A stretch of 64,000 bases of DNA from Gemmatimonadota bacterium (GCA_003697105.1 RFFQ01000012.1:12637-76636); one strand, 5' to 3'; counted from the first letter of the stretch, positions 52,301 to 61,814 are shown. A program made the numbers and translations. The notes: generated by a model from the sequence alone, not told the origin.

Positions 52301-55300
52301 CGTTAAATGTGTTTTGATCCGGTCCAACCGTACCGACTCGGGAGCCGCCGCGGTAGATTTCAAAACCGGTTAGTGAGCGGAGTTGCCCCGGTAACTCCCA
52401 CATTAACGAGACGTACCCATCTGTTTTTGCGATCGCCTCCAACGTGGGTTGGCCGTAGACCGTAAAATCAACCGGGATGGTTAATTCTGGGGTGTTATAG
52501 GCATTACTCAGAATGGTAATGGTACCGTTGTAAAGTCCCGCTTCCACGAGGCAAGAGGCATCGAAGGTCACCGTAACATCAAAGCTACCGGCGCCTTCAA
52601 TCGAACCCATGACCGGATCGACCATTAGCCAATCACACTCTTCGCCGCCGCCACCTTCATAGTCACGGCTATCATACCAGTTATATGTGCCATCGCCATT
52701 GGGTTCAAACATCAGGGCAAATTCATTTTCCAGCACAAATTCTGCCGGAACTTCATCACCACTAATGTTGCTATCACCTTGACCGGGAGCGTTGTTGTAG
52801 AAAATTTCGACCCCAGATGTACCGGTCGGGTCTTCAATACCAATGGTACAGGAGGTAATATCCAGATTTTCCCCAAAGGATTGATACTGGTACACAATCG
52901 AACCATCGGCATACAGAATAATTTCGGCATTGACACCATTTGTTGGGTCTTGATTCCCCGGATATTCAATATAATCGACAAACTGAATGACCAGCATATC
53001 GCCCATCGTTTGATAATACACCGGGGCATTGGTATCCGCGGGGTCCATATCATCCCAGAACCACGGTAGGATGGCATTGGGGGAACTGGACGTTGGAATT
53101 GGGCTGTTGCTGAGTGAGTTCAAGGATGTCGGGTCAAATCCAACCACACCATTGGAACCAATGTAGAATTCGGAATATACCGTTCCGTAGAAATCAAAAT
53201 CAAAACCGATAGGGAACGGACCCACATAGTTATCGTCACCTAACCCTGTGACGAGCGTACCTGTACCGGAAATATCCAGATAATCATATACCACGGGCAC
53301 GCCATCCCCTGGGTTATACCACGGGGAGTAGATCATCACAGCTAATTGCGGCTCAATATAGGCGGCATTATAGACAATTTCCAGCCCATCCGTACCGTCA
53401 ATATTCTCAATACCCACCGTGGCACTGAGCGTATCAAACCCTTCATCCATCGAATCGTATTGAATTTTGATCGATCCATCGGAATAGAGAATGACTTCCG
53501 CATTGATGGCATCTCCCCCATCGGGATATTCATAGTAATTCACAAATTGAATCACAAACATATCATCAATGGTCTGGTAATAGACGGCGGTGTTCGGGTT
53601 CGCTGGGTCTAGGTCGTCCCAGCACCACGCTAAAATATTATTGGGTGTGCTGGTCGTCGGAATCGGGCGGTTACTCAAACTACTCAAGCTCGTGTTTGAA
53701 CCGAAACCTAACAGCCCATTGGAGCCCAGATAGAATTCCGTATAAACTTCATCATAAAACGGAAATTCAATTCCCAACGGGAACGGACCCACGGAGTTAT
53801 CATCGCCTAAACCGGTCACCAAGGTACCTGTGGCGCTAATATCAATATAATCAAAGACAGGACCGTCGGCTTCATAGCTATCCTTCCAACTGTAACCGAA
53901 CGTACCATCCTCGCCCATACCTCGCAGTGCCGGTGTTCCGATACCGCGCGTGGGGTCTTTTTCTTCATACTTCGGTGTTTCTTCCGGCAGTTCTACTTGC
54001 CCCCGATGGACGGAAGGCGTCACGGAAATTTGAGCCGCCCGGGCGAGCATACCGCCGATATCATCCATAATTTCAAAGTCAAGTGTGGCACCACCGGTAT
54101 TGGAGACCGTAAAAGTTTGGGTGGTCATGCTACCCACTTCCGCATCAGCGGCTAACTGCGGCGGGTCAACGGCAATGTACGGTCCCGGGGTGACTTCCAG
54201 ATTCACCGGAACCACCAACTCTGGCTCATTAACCGCATTGCTTGCAAAGATAAGATTACCCGCATACATTCCAGCCAGCAGGTCTGCGGCATCCATGGTC
54301 ACGGTGAAGTCCGCACTCATACCGGGTTCAATGAACGCCACGTCTGGTGAAACAAAGAGCCAATCCAACGTCGGCAATTCGGGGATGTAATCTTCGTTAC
54401 AGGCGATTTGCAGACCATCCGTGGCATCGCCATTTTCAATACCAATAGTGGCGCTATTGAGCAATGCACCATTGCCCATATCGGCATATTGGAATTTGAT
54501 GCGACCATCGGGGTAAATAATTGCCTGAAATGTCAATGAACCCGTCTGGTAATACTTGGGAACTTCATTCCACTGCATCACAAACATATCGGGGCTGGAA
54601 TAGTACCACACACTCCCATTACCGCGGTGGGGTGCGAGATCATCCCAGAAGGGGGCAATCATGTTCTCTGGACCATCGGCTTCACCGATGCAACTATTGC
54701 TATAATCAGCTAAAGTGCTGGTGAAGGTCAAGTAGCCATTCATCCCCACCCGAATTTCATTAAAGGTATTACCGTAGAACACCACGTCAAAACCGAGCGG
54801 GAACGGACCCTCATTACCATCATCACTGGTGGGGACAGCCACCGCGCCGGGCATTGCCGGCACATTGACCCAATCATACGAGGGACCACCGGGTTCGTTG
54901 CTATCCATCCAGACATACCCATACAGGTCAGGCCCCCCAGCACCTCGCAGAACACCTGCACCTTCGTAGCTATCTTTTTCGCCTTTTGCTAAGCCGGACA
55001 AATCACGACCCACAAACTCGGCCTCGCGGACGGCACGCTTAGAAACATCACCGCCGATGCTACGCTCATTTCGTACCGGCGGATAAATCATGACTGCCAT
55101 ACCACCGCCGATGTCATCAGAAGCACCGACCGTCATTGGGGCATTACCCCCATTGGTCACGGTAACGGTTGCTTGAGCAACTTCACGCTCCACTACGGAA
55201 GCTTCGACCATTTCCGGTTCGACCGAAATCAAGGCACCGGTAATGATCACACTTCCATCAACACCGGCACCTGCCGGAAAACCATCATTAAACATAATGG

Positions 55301-58300
55301 GGTCAATCGACAAGATCGATTCATCTGCCACGGCACCGGCTGAGGCAAAATAGGCGAGCAAGAAATGACCATCCATTCGAATGCCTTGTGTACCAAAGCC
55401 GCTGATCATGACCATCCCTTCGCCATTATCATCATACTGTACCGTCCAATCTTCGGTTAGAATATCACCCGGCATAATATCGTAGACGGAGACGACCGTC
55501 GGATCATAGTGCAGGGTAAATTCAAAAGAGACGATATTCATCAGTGAATCGGAATCCATCAAGTAAAAGCTCACCGGACCTGTATCACCGTACGGAATTT
55601 CAGCGAAGTCTTGGATATCGACGATCACCGGTAATTCTTCTACATAAAATTGGTATTCACCCACTACATCACCACAGGCACGGGCTTTACCGGTACTCCG
55701 GCTACCTTCTGGGACGTTGGTCCACGCCGCCAGACGCACCGTATAGGTACCCGCTTCCGGTAAGAACGCCATCACTCGGGGGTTGCAATTCCCCAGTTCA
55801 ATATCATCATCATTGGTGCCGAGTAATTCGCCATTTGGACCGTAGAGATAAAGCGCCGCGTCCACATTACCGAGATCATAAACCGAAATATGTTGTCCGG
55901 CAAGCCCTTCAAAAGAGAACCAATCCACATCCCCTTCTGGGAAGACACACCCATCCACGACACCACCCACCATCGCTGGGGTCGCATCTTCCACGAGATC
56001 GTTGGGTTCATTTGCGTCTGGGCAATCCACCGTAAAGAAGCCATCTTCGGTTAAGGATGCGGGGTCTCCTTCATTCAGTTGAAAATGGACAAAATTCAAC
56101 TCTGAGGTGGAGGTAGGCGCCCCAATAACATCAAAAATCAGATAGACAAAGACACCTTCACCATCTGCGGGGGAAATGTCGAAGCCACTCAATAAGACAG
56201 ACCCCTCAGAACTATTATTGAACGAGAATGTCCACCCTTCGGTTATAGTACCTTCGTCACTGTAACCGGTGGCACTTAAGACCGTGGGGTCATAGCCGAG
56301 TTCTAGGTTGAAGCCAATCACTTCTAAATCGGCAGTTAGGTCTGTGGCATAGAGCGGTACCATGATGCTGGTACCGGTTTCCGCCAACAGGTCTTGTGGG
56401 ATGGAAATATCAACCGTGTACGGGATCACTTCTAAGGTCACAGGGACCCAAAAGGCGGGTGTAAAGGGGTCATTCGTGGTAATCATGAGGTTAGAGCGGT
56501 ATTGGTCAATTTCCAACTGAGAGGCATCGGCTATCACCATCACATCCATGCTTTCGCCGGGTTCAACCGTACCGCTAACGGGGTCTGCCGAAAGCCAATC
56601 GGTCGGAACGCTTTCGGTTTCCAGAGCCACATTGTCGATATACCACCACCAGTCATACTCTGAATCATACCGGAAGCGGAACGTAATATCACTTTGACCG
56701 GCGCCCCATTCAGTAATATCGTAAGAGGCATAGCCAATCACTTGCAGTTCATTACCCATCAATTCCCACGAATCGATAACATCCCAAGTTTGACCGCCAT
56801 CTAAGCTACCTTCGACATAGGCGTACGTATAACTGGAGGGGTCATTTTCGTAACCACCTCGGAGGTCCATCCAGAAATTGAGGTACAAATGTTCAACTCC
56901 TGAAGCATCGGCGCTGGGAGAGATCAATGAGGCATGAACCCGGTCACCAAAGTTACCGTATTCAATTCCAGCAACATTCATATGGAGGTCATTATAGTCA
57001 TCAACAAACCAAATGTTATTGCTTTCTGCCCCTTCTTCTAAGACGGTCGTCCAGCCTTCGGGGAGTTCTTCAGAGGCATCAAAATCTTCGTACCAGAGGG
57101 CATCCCGTAATCCGGCGACGGTACGTTGGGCATTTGCTTCAAACGGGCGATGGATCGCTTCTCGAACGGCGCGTGCCGCGTCCACTTGAGAGCGGCGAAT
57201 CTGTTCATCTTGCAAGCGTTGCAGATCGGAAATTTCATATTCAGCCATTAACATCCGCATTAACGCATCATCTTCCACGGTGAACGTCAATGGGGCTTCC
57301 CCTTCATTACCAATAGTGAGCACATCCATACCCGTCAGCCCTTGCTTGAGGACAAAGTCAAACGATTCTGGAGAATAGGTAACGGCGGGTGGGCTGGCAT
57401 CGCCAACAACAGCGAGACCACCGGTAACGGTTACTTCCGGCGTCCCTTCATTATACACAAAATCAAGACCTAAATCCGTGGTACCGGGAGCCACACCCGT
57501 CCACGTCAAGTCAAGTAAAGTACCTTCACCGACTAAGGGCGTCGTGCTAAACGCATTGATAAGCAACAGACCCGGTTGCGAATCGTTGGCTTGGACAACC
57601 CAACCTTCTAAAAGGTCGCCAACCATCATATCATCCGCCGTAATGGTGACGACGGCGGGGTCATAGCTGATGGAGGCATCAAACGAGACCACCCCATCTC
57701 CTTCGTAGGTCATGCCCGTAATTAGAGAGGTATTACCGGTTTGGAACGGTCCTAAGATGACGGTACTCCCTAAAACAATGTCAATGGGTTGGCGTTCCAC
57801 AGATTGGAGATAGAGGGTGTATTCACCTGTGGTAGCTCGCAAGCCGCTGCTCATCTTGCGTTCTTTTGCCATACGCAATTCAGGGTCATTGGTATAATGG
57901 GCTAAACGAATCCAATACATCCCATCTGCGGGTAAAACCAATTCAATTTCAGGTTGGAGGTCGCCATGACTATCATCATCATTGGTGATATAGAGGGTGT
58001 AGTCATCGGGACCATAGAGATAGATTTCTGGGTCAAGCTGAGAATCACCAACCCGTTCCGTGAACATTAGGACACCTTCACCAGCATTACCCATAAAGCT
58101 GAACCAGTCCACATCTCCTTCTGGAATAATCCAACCACCGATTTCGCCATCAATTTCGATTGAAGTTGCTTCTTCGGCAGTATCGTTAGGTTCGTTGGGG
58201 TCTGGGTCCACAAAGGAATCAAACGTTAAACTGATATGATAGAAATAATCACAACCCCCACTATTAAAATAATCCCGAACATAGGTGTAATACGTACCGG

Positions 58301-59876
58301 TATAAGGTAATTCAAATTCGATGTGCGAATCCCGCCCATCATAATCATCATTAGCGGCAAGAAGTTCACCTTGGTCATCCAACAAATAGAGATATGAATC
58401 GAGGGTAGATGCGGGGTCAAGGTTACGGGCATCAATATCAATAATAGCTAAATCGCCTTCTGTACCTTCAAACGTAAACCAATCTTCGTCATTTTCCGGT
58501 TCGATGATACCTTCCGTGAGGGGTTCATCCGCCATAATCGAATATGCTTCATCCGCATTGTTATTAGGTTCATACGGATCGGGGCATTCTTGTGCGGTAG
58601 CACACTCGATGCTCAACGTATAAGAACCTTCGCCCCCGTTATAGCCATCGACCACAACATAGTATTGTTGGCCGGGTACTGGGGACTCCAGAGTGGCTTC
58701 AAAATTACCGGAAGCTAAACAATCGTTCGCATCGCAACTTCCGAGGATAAAGACATCCAGATCACCACCCTCCAAGTTGCTTAATGTGGCGGTAAAGCTG
58801 GTCACATTTTCATCAACCATCAGAGAATAAACGACTTCGGGACCGGTTTCCGGCCAGGAGGTACAGGAATAGGCGTCCCAATAGGAATTTCCTCCAACCG
58901 TGCTTCCTTCCACCACATCATCACAGGCAAGAACCATTGCATTATCGCACGGTGAGCCACCTTCGCCGACGACAATCGTACCTCCGGAAACATCGACGGT
59001 GGGGTCGCCTTCATTATATTGAAAATCAACGGTCAAATCAGAGGTACCATCAATTAGCCCGGTCCAATTCATTGTAAAGAGCATTCCTTCACCCACAAGG
59101 GGTTGGGTGCTAAAGCCGTTTACAACTAAGACGCCCGGAACGTCCACATTGATTTCCGTGAACCAGCCGTCCACTAAACCGCCATCAAAATCAATATCGT
59201 TACGAGTAATAGAGAGAACAGCCGAGTCATATTGGATGTTGGCTTCAAATGCGAAAACACCATCTTCACCGCAATCCTCGGCAACCATACCAGTGTTTAA
59301 GGCGATCAGGGCAGTCCCTTCCACCGGAATTTCGACATAATCTGGATTGAGCGTAATCGCAATCGGTTCGATACAACCCGGACCGGAACCCACGACAATC
59401 ATACCTCCGGAAACATCGACGGCGGGGTCGCCTTCATTATAAGTAAACGAGACATCCAGATTTGAAAGTCCGTTGTCCAGACCTGTCCATGTCATGGTGA
59501 ACATCAAACCTTCGCCGACGAGGGGTTGGGTACTAAAGCCGTTTACAACTAAAACGCCCGGAGTGCTTACATTGATTTCGGTGAACCAGCCATCGACCAA
59601 GCCACCATCAAAATCAATATCATTCCGGGCAATTGAAAGTACCGCAGGGTCATATACGATGTTTGCTTGAAACGCAAAAACACCATCTTCACCACAATCT
59701 TCACTTACAGCACCTGTGATTAAGGAAATTGTGGTTGTTCCACCCAGCTCTGGGATTTCTGCTGAAGCTGGGTCTAGGCTAATGGGTATGGGTTCTTCAC
59801 ATTGGCCAAAAACGGAGCCAACAACCACAAATACCATCAGGAGCGCCACTGACGTGGCTAGAAAATATTTACTCAT
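49395..59876 (-). CDS. Giant exported mosaic with cohesin-like, dockerin-like, PPC, FN3 and T9SS tail domains
   Basis: A 3493-residue protein with a signal peptide (ends ...GSVFGQ, residue 25) and GAGGAGGAG before the ATG. Approximate order: cohesin-like 28-165 and 169-305; PPC-like 315-430, 435-560 and 565-695; cohesin-like 697-825; an anchor-J/MAM-like sandwich 910-1100; a BACON/ASH-like domain 1105-1165; cohesin-like 1165-1285; PPC-like 1285-1410; cohesin-like 1415-1550. Four copies of an unnamed about 175-residue domain lie near 1651-1834, 1991-2182, 2193-2366 and 2619-2789, with BACON-like and FN3-like domains between and after. A dockerin-like segment (DFNGDGYIGGLDD ... YRINLADLTLFAL) at about 3137-3230, a cohesin-like domain 3249-3379 and a sorting tail 3406-3493 (NTPNPFNPTTSIRYQL) end it. 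Probably surface-exposed; function unknown. Confidence 0.88.
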   Translation of the reverse strand: MSKYFLATSVALLMVFVVVGSVFGQCEEPIPISLDPASAEIPELGGTTTISLITGAVSEDCGEDGVFAFQANIVYDPAVLSIARNDIDFDGGLVDGWFTEINVSTPGVLVVNGFSTQPLVGEGLMFTMTWTGLDNGLSNLDVSFTYNEGDPAVDVSGGMIVVGSGPGCIEPIAITLNPDYVEIPVEGTALIALNTGMVAEDCGEDGVFAFEANIQYDSAVLSITRNDIDFDGGLVDGWFTEINVDVPGVLVVNGFSTQPLVGEGMLFTMNWTGLIDGTSDLTVDFQYNEGDPTVDVSGGTIVVGEGGSPCDNAMVLACDDVVEGSTVGGNSYWDAYSCTSWPETGPEVVYSLMVDENVTSFTATLSNLEGGDLDVFILGSCDANDCLASGNFEATLESPVPGQQYYVVVDGYNGGEGSYTLSIECATAQECPDPYEPNNNADEAYSIMADEPLTEGIIEPENDEDWFTFEGTEGDLAIIDIDARNLDPASTLDSYLYLLDDQGELLAANDDYDGRDSHIEFELPYTGTYYTYVRDYFNSGGCDYFYHISLTFDSFVDPDPNEPNDTAEEATSIEIDGEIGGWIIPEGDVDWFSFMGNAGEGVLMFTERVGDSQLDPEIYLYGPDDYTLYITNDDDSHGDLQPEIELVLPADGMYWIRLAHYTNDPELRMAKERKMSSGLRATTGEYTLYLQSVERQPIDIVLGSTVILGPFQTGNTSLITGMTYEGDGVVSFDASISYDPAVVTITADDMMVGDLLEGWVVQANDSQPGLLLINAFSTTPLVGEGTLLDLTWTGVAPGTTDLGLDFVYNEGTPEVTVTGGLAVVGDASPPAVTYSPESFDFVLKQGLTGMDVLTIGNEGEAPLTFTVEDDALMRMLMAEYEISDLQRLQDEQIRRSQVDAARAVREAIHRPFEANAQRTVAGLRDALWYEDFDASEELPEGWTTVLEEGAESNNIWFVDDYNDLHMNVAGIEYGNFGDRVHASLISPSADASGVEHLYLNFWMDLRGGYENDPSSYTYAYVEGSLDGGQTWDVIDSWELMGNELQVIGYASYDITEWGAGQSDITFRFRYDSEYDWWWYIDNVALETESVPTDWLSADPVSGTVEPGESMDVMVIADASQLEIDQYRSNLMITTNDPFTPAFWVPVTLEVIPYTVDISIPQDLLAETGTSIMVPLYATDLTADLEVIGFNLELGYDPTVLSATGYSDEGTITEGWTFSFNNSSEGSVLLSGFDISPADGEGVFVYLIFDVIGAPTSTSELNFVHFQLNEGDPASLTEDGFFTVDCPDANEPNDLVEDATPAMVGGVVDGCVFPEGDVDWFSFEGLAGQHISVYDLGNVDAALYLYGPNGELLGTNDDDIELGNCNPRVMAFLPEAGTYTVRLAAWTNVPEGSRSTGKARACGDVVGEYQFYVEELPVIVDIQDFAEIPYGDTGPVSFYLMDSDSLMNIVSFEFTLHYDPTVVSVYDIMPGDILTEDWTVQYDDNGEGMVMISGFGTQGIRMDGHFLLAYFASAGAVADESILSIDPIMFNDGFPAGAGVDGSVIITGALISVEPEMVEASVVEREVAQATVTVTNGGNAPMTVGASDDIGGGMAVMIYPPVRNERSIGGDVSKRAVREAEFVGRDLSGLAKGEKDSYEGAGVLRGAGGPDLYGYVWMDSNEPGGPSYDWVNVPAMPGAVAVPTSDDGNEGPFPLGFDVVFYGNTFNEIRVGMNGYLTFTSTLADYSNSCIGEADGPENMIAPFWDDLAPHRGNGSVWYYSSPDMFVMQWNEVPKYYQTGSLTFQAIIYPDGRIKFQYADMGNGALLNSATIGIENGDATDGLQIACNEDYIPELPTLDWLFVSPDVAFIEPGMSADFTVTMDAADLLAGMYAGNLIFASNAVNEPELVVPVNLEVTPGPYIAVDPPQLAADAEVGSMTTQTFTVSNTGGATLDFEIMDDIGGMLARAAQISVTPSVHRGQVELPEETPKYEEKDPTRGIGTPALRGMGEDGTFGYSWKDSYEADGPVFDYIDISATGTLVTGLGDDNSVGPFPLGIEFPFYDEVYTEFYLGSNGLLGFGSNTSLSSLSNRPIPTTSTPNNILAWCWDDLDPANPNTAVYYQTIDDMFVIQFVNYYEYPDGGDAINAEVILYSDGSIKIQYDSMDEGFDTLSATVGIENIDGTDGLEIVYNAAYIEPQLAVMIYSPWYNPGDGVPVVYDYLDISGTGTLVTGLGDDNYVGPFPIGFDFDFYGTVYSEFYIGSNGVVGFDPTSLNSLSNSPIPTSSSPNAILPWFWDDMDPADTNAPVYYQTMGDMLVIQFVDYIEYPGNQDPTNGVNAEIILYADGSIVYQYQSFGENLDITSCTIGIEDPTGTSGVEIFYNNAPGQGDSNISGDEVPAEFVLENEFALMFEPNGDGTYNWYDSRDYEGGGGEECDWLMVDPVMGSIEGAGSFDVTVTFDASCLVEAGLYNGTITILSNAYNTPELTIPVDFTVYGQPTLEAIAKTDGYVSLMWELPGQLRSLTGFEIYRGGSRVGTVGPDQNTFNDYNVTPGWTYTYQVAAVYDGAPGMRSSVAEVTVLSAPDLNAPVEFAAEVSAGEVQTISMPLSNLGEANLYVDRADIVGMNPAYAYPYYAYQAQYDWMEIDPAYDGNGTPVLNAAGNPLGDDDRGMVTLPFNFTYYGESYNTLWICSNGWMSLGDDPGNNSLSSSPIPTMNLANNLIAPLWDDLNPSAAGGIFVYDDGNGTFVVEFSRVPHFGSSTQRETFQVLFKSNGDLVFQYRTAPRQTDLSIGIENMHGTKGLQYYYNGTYADGAPRIRRRTAIRFSTTPVELVGHWLTMDEHWFMIPGGTSHNMMMTVDATDFESGDTYQTTLQFRSNDPNQRVVDVPVTITVGAPAGPANLMAEAMLDEGTIHVSWDSAERIGGERDITPLTKVAAASIGDNAKSVAASKAVQQDSDLRDIRLLGYNLYRRLASEEEWTLIWTGRQTSYVDENVEFGVEYCYGVAARYNVGNSDIVGPECAILDVPAELVVHPNFEADTDMLEAFFVPIDDEDVSERVAVRLTNPAFDPSATVTVSGVSGTEGWLTFDDAQIDGGLTLYGQNSDEPSSAVVYFIFDFDQDNDDMIDGDVVAGVYNWTVTFEASTGNVEMPVELEISDFFSPADFNGDGYIGGLDDVLVIYYALNSYYDPATGQVSGNWNPICNIGIYAGENGSAPILAGGGADNIPSGRYRINLADLTLFALYYDTYAGASRIADQAVDHALAHRASSAPVYHLESLTGSRSFVEGEEYTFSIIANEAIDLFATSLEVEYDAAQFELVRVEEGSFLRMDGTPTLFFHNDVEQGTVRIDMTRLGAAAGGVNGEGVLANVTFRARFSGETELTLKSDVSMTSRGQQLAEAVESVTELEISSESKQQTPSVDVPVTYDMAQNTPNPFNPTTSIRYQLPVKAHVNLEIYNAAGQLVKTLVNAPREAGYYTATWDGTDELGNAVASGVYVYRITAGDFSMTRSMVMLK
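59098..59704. repeat. In-frame tandem duplication encoding the first two cohesin-like domains
   Basis: A block starting AGGGGTTGGGT recurs 423 bases (141 codons) apart at 59098 and 59521, and the following about 185 bases of each copy remain closely similar at the DNA level. It encodes the matching LVVNGFSTQPLVGEG and NDIDFDGGLVDGWFTEINV parts of the two domains. The similarity indicates a fairly recent domain duplication. Confidence 0.85.
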
Positions 59877-59956
59877 ATTCTCCTCCTCGTAACGTTTATA
59901 GGTTAAGGAAGCCGAAAAATAAACACTAGTGATTTAAATACCAAACAAGGTTCATT

Positions 59957-60008
59957 ATAAAAAAATTTGGCTTTCCACTGACAATAGTTGTTAGTAGAAA
60001 GCCAAATT
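59957..60008 (-). terminator. Intrinsic terminator after the PorV-OmpA fusion gene
   Basis: On the minus strand GAAAGCCAAATT-type arms pair perfectly over 12 bases (59997-60008 with 59964-59975), followed by seven T. The tail runs directly into TATAAT (59959-59954). TTGTCA (59984-59979) in the loop lies 19 bases before that, so a promoter for the giant gene may be built into this terminator. Confidence 0.9.
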
Positions 60009-60027
60009 CCTTCAATGCATCACCTCA

Positions 60028-61650
60028 TTACTCAGAGATTGCTCGGAAAACGACTCGACGATTGACCTGATAATTACATTCCGTAGTATTGGGCACAACC
60101 GGCTCACTTTCACCGGCACCCACGACAATGAGTTGGTCATCAGGAATACCAAAGTTAGAAACCATATACTGTTTCACGCTATTGGCTCGACGAAGTGAAA
60201 GGTCTTTATTATACTCATCAGAGCCTCGGTCATCGGCATGGCCCCGAACTTCGACCTTATTTCCATCCTTAATACATTGTTGGATGATTTCCGCAATTCG
60301 GGCTAAAGCATCGCGGGATTCGGGACGGATTTCATCCCGGTCCACATCAAACAGGATTGGCGGTACATAATCATACCCCGCCAACAAGTAGTATAACCCT
60401 CGTTCATCATCGCATGGACCTTCGCCTCGTTCGACAAACTTGATAACGGTATCGACAACCGTCGTACCACCTTGCGACATCGCATCCGGACAGCCATCTT
60501 CATCATCATATCCATTGTAGTATTCTGGCTGATTCGGGCACTTATCATCGACATCAAAGATACCGTCATGGTCATTATCTGGATCAGGAACACCATCTTG
60601 ATCTTCGTAACCATCTTTGTCTTCCGCTTCATCGGGGGCTAAATCCCGGTCATCTGGGATTCCATCACCATCTCGATCCTGACGCGCCATACTTCCAAAC
60701 GTCATTGTACCGGAAAAACGATGCGTGGCATCAATCTGGGAATAATCGACATACGCATAATCTAACCGGACATCCCCAACGAAAACACCAAACCCGGCGC
60801 CAAATTCACCTTGCTCGGCGTTAACCCGGTAACCGGCACGGAGTGCTAAGAGGTCATAAAAGATGGTTTCCCCACCCACATTAAAGCGAAGCCCATTACC
60901 GGCAAATGGCAAATAGGCTAGGGCATCCAAACCTAGGTTTAGGTCAAAGTTTTCACCATCAACAGCCGCCCAACCCAAGCCGGCACGAAATTCCTCAGCT
61001 TCGTGCTTATCGGGGTTATCTTCATCACTTTCCAAATAATTCCCCGGATTAACATTACGAAAGGTTAGACCAAAAGCAAGTTTGTCTGATAGCGGTTTCA
61101 ACAGCCCGACATCAAACATCGTATAGTTAAAATGTTCTTCTGCGAGGGTTTGCAACATCATTTTCCCGTTAATCCCCAAGGTGGTTTTTCCCAACAGCGG
61201 GAGTTTGGCAGGATACGAATATCCGACAATGAGTGTCATATCAGAAGCATCGGCACGTCCTCCCGCCAAAATACCATCCATGTCAGTGATAGGGATATTT
61301 CCTTGATCAAAATAGATCAATCCGAAAGCAACCGTCCCTTTACCCCATGGAACGGCGTATGCCGCAAAATTATGTGAGGCATCCGTTAACCAATCGGCAT
61401 AACTCACCGTCAGTGTCCGGTATTCCAACAATGCCAAACCGGCTGGGTTGCTTGCCAGCGCACTTACATCAGCATCAACTCCGACTAGGCCCACTGAGAC
61501 ATCACCCATTGCCGCTTGACGGGCACTTGCCGTGATTTTCAGCGCATCAAGTCCGGCAGCTCCCGCATTATCATATATCTCAGCGGAGCTTACCATCGGA
61601 ATTGATAAGATCAACGCAAAAACAAATACAGAAAGTCGATAAGCCTTCAT
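60028..61650 (-). CDS. PorV-like barrel fused to thrombospondin type-3 repeats and OmpA domain
   Basis: A 540-residue protein from the ATG at 61650 with AAGGAGG nine bases upstream. Signal peptide 1-23; PorV/PorQ-like barrel about 24-320 (ITASARQAAMGD, then SALASNPAGLALL); calcium-binding Asp-rich TSP3 repeats about 324-390 (DRDGDGIPDD, DNDHDGIFDVDDKCP); OmpA peptidoglycan-binding domain about 428-538 (ILFDVDRDEI, GHADDRGSDEYN, LSLRRANSV, with Asp and Arg ligands near 474 and 488). The OmpA C-domain ties the outer membrane to the cell wall. A small GCAGAG hairpin (61679-61697) sits in the leader. It lies between two genes for exported proteins with T9SS-like tails. Confidence 0.92.
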   Translation of the reverse strand: MKAYRLSVFVFALILSIPMVSSAEIYDNAGAAGLDALKITASARQAAMGDVSVGLVGVDADVSALASNPAGLALLEYRTLTVSYADWLTDASHNFAAYAVPWGKGTVAFGLIYFDQGNIPITDMDGILAGGRADASDMTLIVGYSYPAKLPLLGKTTLGINGKMMLQTLAEEHFNYTMFDVGLLKPLSDKLAFGLTFRNVNPGNYLESDEDNPDKHEAEEFRAGLGWAAVDGENFDLNLGLDALAYLPFAGNGLRFNVGGETIFYDLLALRAGYRVNAEQGEFGAGFGVFVGDVRLDYAYVDYSQIDATHRFSGTMTFGSMARQDRDGDGIPDDRDLAPDEAEDKDGYEDQDGVPDPDNDHDGIFDVDDKCPNQPEYYNGYDDEDGCPDAMSQGGTTVVDTVIKFVERGEGPCDDERGLYYLLAGYDYVPPILFDVDRDEIRPESRDALARIAEIIQQCIKDGNKVEVRGHADDRGSDEYNKDLSLRRANSVKQYMVSNFGIPDDQLIVVGAGESEPVVPNTTECNYQVNRRVVFRAISE

Positions 61651-61814
61651 CAGATGATTCCTCCTTATTGTTGAGGTTGCAGAGTTTGCGTCTCTGCGAG
61701 TGTGAAAAACGGTAAAATAACTATTAGTGCTGATAATATAATTTAAGATGCCTCTCAACATTGAATCTACTCTCTCTTTTACGATGATATATTTGGAGAA
61801 AGACTGTGAAGGTT

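Noticed and set aside
49395-59876. Cellulosome scaffoldin
   Set aside because: Although cohesin-like and dockerin-like domains are present, there is no carbohydrate-binding module or glycoside hydrolase in the protein or its neighbours, and the tail is of the T9SS type.
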